A stretch of 64,000 bases of DNA, from the NCBI GenBank assembly GCA_947374535.1, contig CANCCJ010000006.1, positions 1 to 64,000 of the forward strand, in the 5' to 3' direction. The first letter of the stretch is position 1, and each line of letters opens with the position of its first letter. The DNA is from Comamonadaceae bacterium. GTDB taxonomy: Bacteria; Pseudomonadota; Gammaproteobacteria; Burkholderiales; Burkholderiaceae. The translations under genes and the position numbers were made by a program. This document shows, piece after piece, positions 55,472 to 63,307 of the stretch. The notes below the pieces were generated by a model. The model had not been told where the DNA came from. It did not search any database and was given only the letters and a program-made list of their open reading frames with translations.

Positions 55472-55492
55472 TGACGCCCCACTAGGGCGTCA
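55472..55492 (-). promoter_or_regulatory. Stem-loop between binding-protein and permease genes
   Basis: TGACGCCC (55472-55479) and GGGCGTCA (55485-55492) form a perfect 8-bp stem in the 106-bp gap. There is no T run on the minus strand. Such hairpins after binding-protein genes commonly protect the upstream message and lower expression of the permeases. Confidence 0.6.
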
Positions 55493-55556
55493 TCTCGTTT
55501 CAAAAAAGGGGGTGACAACCGGACCTAGGCGACAAACCCAGGCCGGTGTGCGGTCA

Positions 55557-56942
55557 TTAGTTGCCGGCGACTTCTTTGATGCGGGCGATCATCTCGTCCA
55601 CAGCTTTTTCAGTCGGCACTTTCTCATTGAGGATGCGGTTCATCGCCTTGGCCCACACGTTCTCGTTGTTGAGCACGGTGAACTTGTAGTTCTTGGTGAA
55701 CTCAAATGGAACCGTGCCAGCCATGTACTGGTTGTAGACCACCAAACGGTGGGGGTCTGTTTTCCAGAAGGGGCTTTGTTGAGCCGCTTTGGTCACGGGG
55801 AACCAGCGGCCCAATGAGCCTTCCACGTATGGCGTCAAGTTGACGTCTTCGAGCAAGAAGGCGACAAATTTTTTCGCCGCTTCTTTGTGTTTGGCCTCTT
55901 TGAAGACCACGCCTGTCTTCACCGCGCTGCGGTAGACCATCTTGGTGCCATCGGGCTTCGTTGGAAACGCGGAGGTGGCAATGAGCTCGGTGTAGTTTTT
56001 CTTGGCTTCATCGCGCTGGGGTTGCGTGAGGGCCGTGTTGTTCATGTCGTCAAGCCACTTGGCGGCGATAGAAATGGTGGCGTTGTGGGTGAGCACAATG
56101 GTTTTGTTGTGGAAGGCGACGTTGTTGTCCGGGTCTTTCCAGCTGGTGGACGAGGGAGGTGTGCAGCCCTTGGTGTACACGGCGGTGTAGTCGTTCATGG
56201 CGTTGATCAGGCCTTGGCGCACGGCCGGGTCATCGACCAACAACTTGCCGGAGTCATTGACCAATTTCACGTTATAGGCGTCCATGAACGTCAAGAACGA
56301 GAAGAAGGAGTCACTGGAGTCCACGCCCATGGGGAAGCCTGTACCAAAGGCACGCTTGCCCGTTTTTTGGCGATAACCGGTTTGTACTTTGGAGCACCAA
56401 AAGTCCCAGTAGCCCTTCCAGTCGGTGGGGATGTCTTTGGCCGAGTAACCCGCGTCAGCCAGCATGTCTTTCCAGTACTGGATGTGCATGGTTTGTTGCT
56501 TGATGGGAAACGCGTAGTAAGCACGGCTCTTGGTTTGGTTGTCGTACAAGAAGGTGGTGGATAACGCGGCGGGTTCAAAGTTGTTGCGAACTTTGTCGAT
56601 CACTTTGCTGATGTCTTCGAGTTTGTCGTCGTAAGCCCACTTGGCGGTGACTTGAAAGTCATACACATCGGCATATGCCACATCGGGCGGGTTGCCAGAA
56701 TCTAGAGCGGCGACTGTTTTGGGAATCATGTCTTGAATCGGGTACTGCGACAACTCGATCTTGATGCCCTTGTTTTTTTCCTCGAACTTTTTGATGGCCA
56801 CGAACAGTGCATCGTCTTCAGCTTTGTAATAGCCTTTGACCCACCAGATCGTCAACTTTTCTTGCTCCGCCATGGCGGGCCCCACGGCTGTCACCAAGCC
56901 TGCGGCGACCAATGCGCCTGTTAGCCAAGTTTTCAATTTCAT
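55557..56942 (-). CDS. ABC transporter sugar-binding protein (family 1)
   Basis: Periplasmic binding protein of 461 aa with a signal peptide (about 1-25, ending AMA) and an SBP_bac_1 fold: LTIWWVKGYYKAEDDALF at the mature N-terminus and VAYADVYDF near 90. It is the first gene of the leftward transport-catabolism operon. A FadR-type operator lies 48-58 bp upstream of its ATG. Confidence 0.92.
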   Translation of the reverse strand: MKLKTWLTGALVAAGLVTAVGPAMAEQEKLTIWWVKGYYKAEDDALFVAIKKFEEKNKGIKIELSQYPIQDMIPKTVAALDSGNPPDVAYADVYDFQVTAKWAYDDKLEDISKVIDKVRNNFEPAALSTTFLYDNQTKSRAYYAFPIKQQTMHIQYWKDMLADAGYSAKDIPTDWKGYWDFWCSKVQTGYRQKTGKRAFGTGFPMGVDSSDSFFSFLTFMDAYNVKLVNDSGKLLVDDPAVRQGLINAMNDYTAVYTKGCTPPSSTSWKDPDNNVAFHNKTIVLTHNATISIAAKWLDDMNNTALTQPQRDEAKKNYTELIATSAFPTKPDGTKMVYRSAVKTGVVFKEAKHKEAAKKFVAFLLEDVNLTPYVEGSLGRWFPVTKAAQQSPFWKTDPHRLVVYNQYMAGTVPFEFTKNYKFTVLNNENVWAKAMNRILNEKVPTEKAVDEMIARIKEVAGN

Positions 56943-56989
56943 CGTTTGTCTCCTGAGTTTTAGGATAAGGTTTTGTGACCTTGGTGCTA

Positions 56990-57000
56990 TCGTATGATGA
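56990..57000. promoter_or_regulatory. Candidate FadR-family operator upstream of the ABC operon
   Basis: TCGTATGATGA matches the TNGTNNNACNA consensus of FadR-type regulators at 6 of 7 fixed positions (T for C), inside ATC...GAT ends. It lies in the promoter gap of the binding-protein gene. Confidence 0.5.
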
Positions 57001-57011
57001 TTGAGATCCTG

Positions 57012-57037
57012 AAAAATGCGGAGTTACCCGCATTTTT
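57012..57037 (-). terminator. Terminator of the 2-hydroxyacid dehydrogenase gene
   Basis: A perfect 10-bp stem AAAAATGCGG (57012-57021) / CCGCATTTTT (57028-57037) with a 6-nt loop lies just past the leftward stop at 57041. It insulates the ABC operon promoter from read-through. Confidence 0.88.
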
Positions 57038-57040
57038 GGG

Positions 57041-57997
57041 TTAACCCTTGACAGCGCATTCGGGCACTGGTGTGTGCACAGATTGACCGTCGAAATGCGA
57101 CTTCATGTTGTTGAAAGCCAAGTCAGCCATGGCTTGGCGGGTTTGTGTGGTGGCGCTGCCAATGTGCGGCGCGAGCACCACATGCGGGAAAGCCCTGAGC
57201 GCTTCGGGTACATGGGGCTCACTCTCGAAGACGTCTAGGCCAGCGCCACCAATCACACCGTTTTGCAAAGCATCTATCAGCGCCACTTCATCGACCACTG
57301 AGCCGCGTGCCACGTTCACCAAAATACCTTTGGTGCCCAAGGCTTTCAGCACATCTGCGTTGATGAGTTTGCGTGTGCCTGCGCCGCCAGGGGTGATGAC
57401 CACCAAATAATCGCTGACAGCTGCGAGGGCTGTGGGCGACACCACGTACTTAAAAGGCAAGTCGGTCTTGGGGCTGCGTGCGGTGTAGGTCACCGACATG
57501 TTGAAGGCCAAGGCGCGTTGCGCAATGGCTTGTCCAATGCGACCCATGCCCACGATGCCGAGGCGTGCGCCCGACACTTTGCGCGCCAAGGGCATGGGGC
57601 CTGTGGGCCATTTGCCTTCTTTGACATAGCGGTCGGCGGCTGGCAATTGGCGTGCTGCCGCGAGCATCAAACCGATGGCCAGATCTGCCACGTCGTCATT
57701 CAATACGTTGGGGGTGTGCGTCACCATCACGCCGTGTGCTTTGGCTGCGGCTACGTCAACGCCGTCGTAACCCACGCCAAAGACAGAGATGATTTCGAGC
57801 TTGGGCAATTGTGCAATCAGCGAAGCAGGAACCTTCGATTCACCGCTGGCGGCGATGGCGCGAATGTGTGGCGCAATCTTGGCGAAAGCAGCGGGGTCGG
57901 ATTCATGCAAGCGGTCATGCAGCGTGAACGCGGCGCGCAATTGCGGCTCAAGCAGGGGAGAGAGTTTGGTCACGGACAAGACATCAATTTGAGACAA
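57041..57997 (-). CDS. D-isomer 2-hydroxyacid dehydrogenase
   Basis: NAD(P)-dependent enzyme of 318 aa in the glyoxylate/hydroxypyruvate or 2-ketogluconate reductase group. The nucleotide motif is GMGRIGQAIAQR (about 151-162); catalytic Arg, Glu and His lie in VARGSVVDE, ESEPHVPE and APHIGSAT. It is a single-gene unit with its own terminator, divergent from the dehydratase gene across a shared operator. It could reduce 2-keto sugar acids or hydroxypyruvate formed by the neighbouring genes. Confidence 0.9.
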   Translation of the reverse strand: MSQIDVLSVTKLSPLLEPQLRAAFTLHDRLHESDPAAFAKIAPHIRAIAASGESKVPASLIAQLPKLEIISVFGVGYDGVDVAAAKAHGVMVTHTPNVLNDDVADLAIGLMLAAARQLPAADRYVKEGKWPTGPMPLARKVSGARLGIVGMGRIGQAIAQRALAFNMSVTYTARSPKTDLPFKYVVSPTALAAVSDYLVVITPGGAGTRKLINADVLKALGTKGILVNVARGSVVDEVALIDALQNGVIGGAGLDVFESEPHVPEALRAFPHVVLAPHIGSATTQTRQAMADLAFNNMKSHFDGQSVHTPVPECAVKG

Positions 57998-58034
57998 GGT
58001 GGGCTCCTAGGGCTTTCACGGGGTTGGATTGCAA

Positions 58035-58045
58035 TCGTCATACCA
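58035..58045. promoter_or_regulatory. FadR-family operator in the divergent promoter
   Basis: TCGTCATACCA fully matches TNGTNNNACNA, and so does its reverse complement TGGTATGACGA. It lies in the 108-bp gap between the 2-hydroxyacid dehydrogenase and dehydratase genes and could control both. Confidence 0.6.
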
Positions 58046-58105
58046 TAATATGCTCGGGTGCCCTGCATCTGGATGCGGGGAAACCAGTAAACCAGTGAGA
58101 CACCG

Positions 58106-59842
58106 ATGACCGACCAGCCCAAAAAACGCCCCGAAGATTTACGTAGCCAACAATGGTTCGGTCGGCAAGACCGTGACGGCTTTGCTTACCGCAGCTGGGT
58201 CAAGGGCAAAGGCGTGCCCCACGACCAGTTTGATGGTCGCCCTGTGATTGGCATTTGCAACACCTTTAGCGAACTCACGCCTTGCAACTCGCATTTCCGC
58301 ACGCTTGCTGAGCAAGTGAAGATTGGTGTGTACGAAGCGGGTGGTTTTCCGTTGGAGTTTCCTGTCATGTCGCTGGGCGAAACCATGTTGCGTCCTACGG
58401 CCATGCTGTACCGCAACCTCGCCTCCATGGATGTGGAAGAGAGCATTCGCGGCAACCCGATTGATGGCGTTGTGTTGTTGATGGGCTGTGACAAAACGAC
58501 CCCCAGTTTGCTGATGGGCGCCTCCAGTGCCAACTTGCCCACCATTGGCGTGAGCGGTGGCCCGATGTTGAATGGCAAATGGCGCGGTCAAGAGTTGGGC
58601 TCAGGCACAGGCGTGTGGAGCATGAGTGAGCAAGTGCGAGCTGGCACCTTGAAGCTGCAAGATTTCTTTGAGGCCGAAAGTTGCATGCACCGCAGCCACG
58701 GCCACTGCATGACCATGGGTACGGCCAGCACCATGGCCAGCATGGTCGAGGCTTTAGGCATCGGTTTGCCCGGCAACGCCGCCTATCCTGCTGTGGATGG
58801 CCGTCGCAATGTGCTGGCACGCGACGCGGGTCGACGCATTGTGCAGATGGTGAAAGACGACATCAAGATTTCACAAATCTTGACCCGTGAGGCCTTCGAA
58901 AATGCCATTCGCACCCTGGCTGCGATTGGTGGCAGTACAAACGCGGTGATTCATTTGGTTGCGATCGCAGGCCGCTTGGGGGTGCCTTTGAGCATCGACG
59001 ACTTTGACCGTTTGGCCAGTGAGTTGCCCTGCTTGGTGAACTTGCAACCGTCGGGTCAGTACTTGATGGAAGACTTCTGCTACGCCGGCGGCTTGCCCGT
59101 GGTGATGAAAGAAATCGCTCACCTGCTGCACACCGAGATCATCACCGCCAACGGCAAGACCGTCGGCCAGAACGTGTCGGATGCTCAAAACTACAACACG
59201 GAAGTCATCAAGCCGTTTGATCAACCGTTCAAAGAGAAGGCCGGCATTGCCATCTTGCGTGGCAACTTGGCACCTCGCGGTGCGGTGATCAAACCCAGCG
59301 CGGCCACCCCCGAGTTGATGACGCACACCGGGCGCGCGGTGGTGTTCGAAGACAGCAACGACTTCCATGCCCGCATCGACGATGAGAACTTGGATGTGGA
59401 CGAAACCTGCATCTTGGTGTTGAAGAACTGCGGCCCCAAAGGCTACCCTGGCATGGCCGAAGTGGGCAATATGCCTTTGCCTCCCAAGGTTTTGCGCAAG
59501 GGCATCACTGACATGGTGCGCATCAGCGACGCCCGCATGAGCGGCACGGCTTATGGCACGGTGGTGTTGCACACCGCCCCTGAGGCCGCAGCTGGTGGCA
59601 CCTTGGCCTTGGTGCAAAACGGCGACTTGATCACGTTGGACGTGCCTAAGCGCAGCCTGCATTTGCATGTGGATGACGCCGAGTTGGCCAAGCGCCGCGC
59701 AGCTTGGACACCACCTGGCCCAGCGATGGAAAGCGGCTATTGGAAGCTCTACATTGACCATGTGTTGCAAGCAGACGAAGGCGCTGACCTAGACTTCTTG
59801 CGTGGCATGCGTGGATCAGCTGTGCCCAAAGACAACCATTAA
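58106..59842 (+). CDS. Sugar-acid dehydratase of the IlvD/Edd family, L-arabinonate type
   Basis: Iron-sulfur dehydratase of 578 aa forming a 2-keto-3-deoxy acid from an aldonate. The [2Fe-2S] cysteines are Cys60 (ELTPCNSH), Cys128 (MGCDKTTP) and Cys201 (HGHCMTMG). Lys130 is the expected carbamylated magnesium ligand, and SDARMSGTAYG near 475 holds the catalytic Ser. These positions match the L-arabinonate/pentonate dehydratase group rather than IlvD or Edd. Substrate range (L-arabinonate, D-fuconate, D-galactonate) cannot be decided. It leads the rightward operon. Confidence 0.9.
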   Translation: MTDQPKKRPEDLRSQQWFGRQDRDGFAYRSWVKGKGVPHDQFDGRPVIGICNTFSELTPCNSHFRTLAEQVKIGVYEAGGFPLEFPVMSLGETMLRPTAMLYRNLASMDVEESIRGNPIDGVVLLMGCDKTTPSLLMGASSANLPTIGVSGGPMLNGKWRGQELGSGTGVWSMSEQVRAGTLKLQDFFEAESCMHRSHGHCMTMGTASTMASMVEALGIGLPGNAAYPAVDGRRNVLARDAGRRIVQMVKDDIKISQILTREAFENAIRTLAAIGGSTNAVIHLVAIAGRLGVPLSIDDFDRLASELPCLVNLQPSGQYLMEDFCYAGGLPVVMKEIAHLLHTEIITANGKTVGQNVSDAQNYNTEVIKPFDQPFKEKAGIAILRGNLAPRGAVIKPSAATPELMTHTGRAVVFEDSNDFHARIDDENLDVDETCILVLKNCGPKGYPGMAEVGNMPLPPKVLRKGITDMVRISDARMSGTAYGTVVLHTAPEAAAGGTLALVQNGDLITLDVPKRSLHLHVDDAELAKRRAAWTPPGPAMESGYWKLYIDHVLQADEGADLDFLRGMRGSAVPKDNH

Positions 59843-59869
59843 TTCCCAGACTTCAAGAGGACCATCGAG

Positions 59870-60619
59870 ATGACAAAAGTAGCAGTCGTGACGGGCGCAA
59901 GCTCAGGCATTGGCAAGGCATGCGCCTTGGCCTTGCTCAAGGCCGGATGGCAGGTGGCATTGGTGGGGCGTCGCGCAGACGCGCTCAATGCCGCCATTGC
60001 ACAAGCCGGTGCCGACGGTGGCAACGCCTTGGCCGTGCCTACCGATGTGAGCAAAGACGAAGACGTGGCGCAACTCTTTAAAACCGTGGTTGCGAAGTTT
60101 GGCCGTGTTGATTTGTTGTTCAACAATGCTGGTATTTCCCTGCCCTACACCCTGCCCGGAGACATGGCGGCAGACACATGGCGTCAAGCCGTGGACGTCA
60201 ACTTGAACGGCGCGTTTTATTGCCTCTCCCACGCGTTCAAGCAAATGCAGACGCAGTCGCCACAAGGTGGGCGGATCATCAACAACGGATCTATCTCCGC
60301 ACACGCGCCCCGCCCTGGCTCGATTGCTTACACGGCCACCAAACACGCCATCAGCGGCTTGACACGTGCCGCCAATTTGGACGGTCGCGGTATGAACATT
60401 GCGGTCGGTCAAATTGACATTGGCAACGTGGCCAGCGACATGACGATCAAGATGGCCAATGGCGTGCACCAAGCCGATGGCAGCATCAAGCCTGAAGCCC
60501 GCATGGACATGAGCTCTGTGGTCGACACCTTCATGACCATGGCCAGCTTGCCGCTGTCGTCCAATATTTTGTTCGTCACGGTGATGGCGAACCAGATGCC
60601 CTTCGTCGGTCGCGGCTAA
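59870..60619 (+). CDS. Short-chain dehydrogenase
   Basis: SDR of 249 aa with TGASSGIG (8-15), NNAGISLPY (about 86-94) and catalytic YTATK (about 152-156). It starts 27 bp after the dehydratase with AAGAGGACC as ribosome binding site. It probably acts on a sugar acid or its keto derivative in the same pathway. Confidence 0.9.
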   Translation: MTKVAVVTGASSGIGKACALALLKAGWQVALVGRRADALNAAIAQAGADGGNALAVPTDVSKDEDVAQLFKTVVAKFGRVDLLFNNAGISLPYTLPGDMAADTWRQAVDVNLNGAFYCLSHAFKQMQTQSPQGGRIINNGSISAHAPRPGSIAYTATKHAISGLTRAANLDGRGMNIAVGQIDIGNVASDMTIKMANGVHQADGSIKPEARMDMSSVVDTFMTMASLPLSSNILFVTVMANQMPFVGRG

Positions 60620-60639
60620 AAGGCCTATCAATTTAGCCG

Positions 60640-61590
60640 ATGCAACACGCCGCACCTCTTGATGTGGTGACGCTGGGCGAGGCCTTGGTCTTGTGGGCCG
60701 CCGAGCAAACGGGGCCGCTCACTGAGGTGCAAAGCTTCAGCCAGCACACCGCAGGCGCTGAAACCAATGTGGCTGTGGGGTTGGCGCGACTGGGCTTGCG
60801 CGTCGGCTGGGTCAGCCGTTTGGGTGACGATGCCAATGGCGCTTATTTACGTCAGGCTTTTGAGTATGAAGGCATCGATTGTTCGCACGTTGCGACCGTG
60901 CACGGGGGACTCACCGCATCGATGCGCAAGGGCCGTGTCGACGACGGTACAGACCCACCTATTGCGTATCAGCGCGCGCACTCGGCGGCCAGTCAACTTG
61001 GGCCTGAGCATTTGGACTTGCCATGGCTTGCTGGTGCGCGTCATTTGCATGTGACCGGCATTTTCCCCGCGCTGTCGCCCACCACGATGGCTGCCACGCA
61101 GGCAGCGATGCGACACATGCGGGCAAACCACAAAACCATTAGTTTCGACCCCAATGTGCGTCTTGCTTTGTGGCCCGATCGAGCGGTGATGCGCGACACC
61201 CTCAACGCGTTGGCCGCACAGGCTGATTGGGTGTTGCCGGGTCTTGACGAGGGTCGTTTGCTCACAGCCTGCGAGAGCCCACAAGACATCGCGCGTTTTT
61301 ACCGTGATGCAGGTGCCACACAGGTGGTGGTCAAACTGGGCGCCCAAGGCGCGTATGTCGATGGTCCAGCGGGCTGTGCGTTTGTGCCCGCGTTCCCAGT
61401 GGCACAGGTGGTGGACACCGTGGGCGCGGGGGATGCTTTTGCAGTGGGCGTGATCAGCGCATTGCTGGAAGGCGCACCGCTAGAAAAAGCAGCCTGTCGT
61501 GGCGCATGGATGGGCGCGCGCGTGGTTCAGGTGCGGGGCGATTGCGAGGGCTTGCCAACCCGCGCTGAAATGAGCGCGGCAGGCATGTGA
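60640..61590 (+). CDS. PfkB-family sugar kinase, KdgK-like
   Basis: Ribokinase-fold kinase of 316 aa. It has the N-terminal GEALVLWAAEQTGPL region, the substrate region GAETNVAVGLARLG (about 44-57) and the catalytic signature DTVGAGDAFAVG (about 258-269, Asp as base). It resembles 2-keto-3-deoxygluconate kinases, which would follow the dehydratase step. An aldolase is not seen before the window ends. Confidence 0.88.
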   Translation: MQHAAPLDVVTLGEALVLWAAEQTGPLTEVQSFSQHTAGAETNVAVGLARLGLRVGWVSRLGDDANGAYLRQAFEYEGIDCSHVATVHGGLTASMRKGRVDDGTDPPIAYQRAHSAASQLGPEHLDLPWLAGARHLHVTGIFPALSPTTMAATQAAMRHMRANHKTISFDPNVRLALWPDRAVMRDTLNALAAQADWVLPGLDEGRLLTACESPQDIARFYRDAGATQVVVKLGAQGAYVDGPAGCAFVPAFPVAQVVDTVGAGDAFAVGVISALLEGAPLEKAACRGAWMGARVVQVRGDCEGLPTRAEMSAAGM

Positions 61591-61626
61591 CGATCAACGG
61601 TTGAACAATACAAACAGGAGACAGAC

Positions 61627-62532
61627 ATGAAAATTGGTTATATCGGCGCATCCGGCCTCATGGGGCATGGCATGGCAAAAAACCTACTGGCCAAAGGTCA
61701 GCAACTGGCGATCACCGTGCACCAGCAACGTGATCGCGTCCAAGATTTGTTGGACGCAGGCGCCAGCCTCGCAACGAATGCTGCCGAGCTTGGTGCCACT
61801 TGCGACGTGGTGCTGATTTGCGTCACCGGCTCGCCCCAAGTCGAGGCTGTGGTGTCGGGCGAAAAGGGTTTGTTGTCCAAGCCCAAAGCGGGGTTGGTTA
61901 TTGTCGATTGCTCCACCAGCGAGCCGCATTCCACCACCCATTTGCGCGAGCTGGCACAGGCCCAAGGCGTGACTTTTGTAGATGCACCTCTGGCGCGCTC
62001 ACCCGTGGAAGCAGAAGCGGGCCGACTCAACATCATGGTCGGTGCAGAGCCCGCGGTGTTTGCCAAACTTGAACCTGTTTTGAAGTGCTGCGCTGAAAAC
62101 GTATTCCATGTGGGTGGACCTGGCGCGGGCCATGGCATCAAGCTGCTCAACAACTTCATTGGACAAGCCATTTGCACGGCCACAGCCGAAGCGTTTGCAG
62201 TGGGGAAACGTGCTGGCATTGACCCCAAGCAACTCGTTGCGTTGGTGGGCGCAGGTCCTGTCAACTCAGGCTTATTCCAAGCCATGGCCAAAACGCTGGA
62301 TGGTGATTTGACGGGTTTGAAGTTTGAGCTCGACAACGCTCGCAAAGACATTCGCTACTACACCCATTTGGCCGAAGGCATGGGTGTGCCCACGCTGATG
62401 GGCGAGGCGGTGCATCAGTCGCTCAGCATGGCCAGTGCCTTGGGCTTTGGCAAAAAATTTGTGCCCTCGTTGGTCGAGGCACAAGAACGCATCACGGGCG
62501 CCTCGTTGGTGCCTAAAACTTCCAACACTTAA
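61627..62532 (+). CDS. Beta-hydroxyacid dehydrogenase, GarR/LtnD-like
   Basis: NAD-dependent enzyme of 301 aa in the 3-hydroxyisobutyrate / tartronate semialdehyde reductase family. It shows IGYIGASGLMGHGMAKNL (3-20), the substrate motif DAPLARSPVEAEAGRL (119-134) and catalytic Lys172 in GHGIKLLNNF. It could reduce tartronate semialdehyde or oxidise a sugar acid such as L-threonate. It is in line with the rightward operon (36-bp gap). Confidence 0.9.
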   Translation: MKIGYIGASGLMGHGMAKNLLAKGQQLAITVHQQRDRVQDLLDAGASLATNAAELGATCDVVLICVTGSPQVEAVVSGEKGLLSKPKAGLVIVDCSTSEPHSTTHLRELAQAQGVTFVDAPLARSPVEAEAGRLNIMVGAEPAVFAKLEPVLKCCAENVFHVGGPGAGHGIKLLNNFIGQAICTATAEAFAVGKRAGIDPKQLVALVGAGPVNSGLFQAMAKTLDGDLTGLKFELDNARKDIRYYTHLAEGMGVPTLMGEAVHQSLSMASALGFGKKFVPSLVEAQERITGASLVPKTSNT

Positions 62533-62551
62533 ATTACAGAGAGAGACAACC

Positions 62552-63307
62552 ATGAGCAATCGTTTAGCAGGAAAAACAGCCCTCGTCACCGCAGCAGGCC
62601 AAGGCATTGGACGCGCTACTGCATTGGCCTTTGTGCGCGAAGGCGCCAAAGTGATCGCGACGGATATAAATGCCGCAGCACTGGAAACCTTAAAGCAAGA
62701 ATGCAACTGCGCCATCGACGTGCTGGACGTCACCAATGCTGCCGCCATTCAAGCCGTGCACGCAAAACACGGTGACATTGATGTGCTCTTCAACGGCGCA
62801 GGTTTTGTGCACGCTGGCACCGTGCTCGAATGCACAGAAGCCGAGTGGGACTTTGCGTTCAACCTCAACGTGCGTTCACAGTTCCACATGATCAAAGCCT
62901 TCTTGCCTGGCATGTTGAAAAAGGGCAAAGGCTCCATCATCAACGTGGCCTCAGTCGCGGGCAGCATCAAAGGTGCGCCCAACCGTTTTGTGTACGGTAC
63001 GACCAAAGCCGCCATCATCGGTTTGACCAAAGCGGTGGCCGCTGACTACATCACCACAGGTGTGCGTTGCAACGCGATTTGTCCCGGCACCGTCGAGTCG
63101 CCTTCATTGCGTGACCGCATTTCGGCACAGGCACAGGCCAGCGGCCAAACCGTGGCGCAAGTTGAAGCCGCTTTTGTTGCGCGTCAGCCGATGGGCCGCG
63201 TGGGTCGTGTGGAGGAAATTGCCTTGCTGGCCGTGTACTTGGCCAGCGATGAATCGAGCTTCACCACCGGCACCTCGCAAATCATTGACGGTGGATGGTC
63301 CAACTGA
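62552..63307 (+). CDS. SDR, 2-keto-3-deoxy-L-fuconate dehydrogenase-like
   Basis: SDR of 251 aa with TAAGQGIG (13-20), catalytic YGTTK (about 148-152) and the CPGTVESPSL region shared with BDH2 and 2-keto-3-deoxy-L-fuconate dehydrogenases. ATG 62552 follows AGAGAGAC. If that identity holds, it oxidises C4 of a 2-keto-3-deoxy acid. It overlaps the UxaA-type gene by one base. Confidence 0.85.
   Translation: MSNRLAGKTALVTAAGQGIGRATALAFVREGAKVIATDINAAALETLKQECNCAIDVLDVTNAAAIQAVHAKHGDIDVLFNGAGFVHAGTVLECTEAEWDFAFNLNVRSQFHMIKAFLPGMLKKGKGSIINVASVAGSIKGAPNRFVYGTTKAAIIGLTKAVAADYITTGVRCNAICPGTVESPSLRDRISAQAQASGQTVAQVEAAFVARQPMGRVGRVEEIALLAVYLASDESSFTTGTSQIIDGGWSN

Noticed and set aside
58871..59770. 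Long open frame opposite the sugar-acid dehydratase (299 codons)
   Set aside because: Antisense shadow; no start signal or domain.
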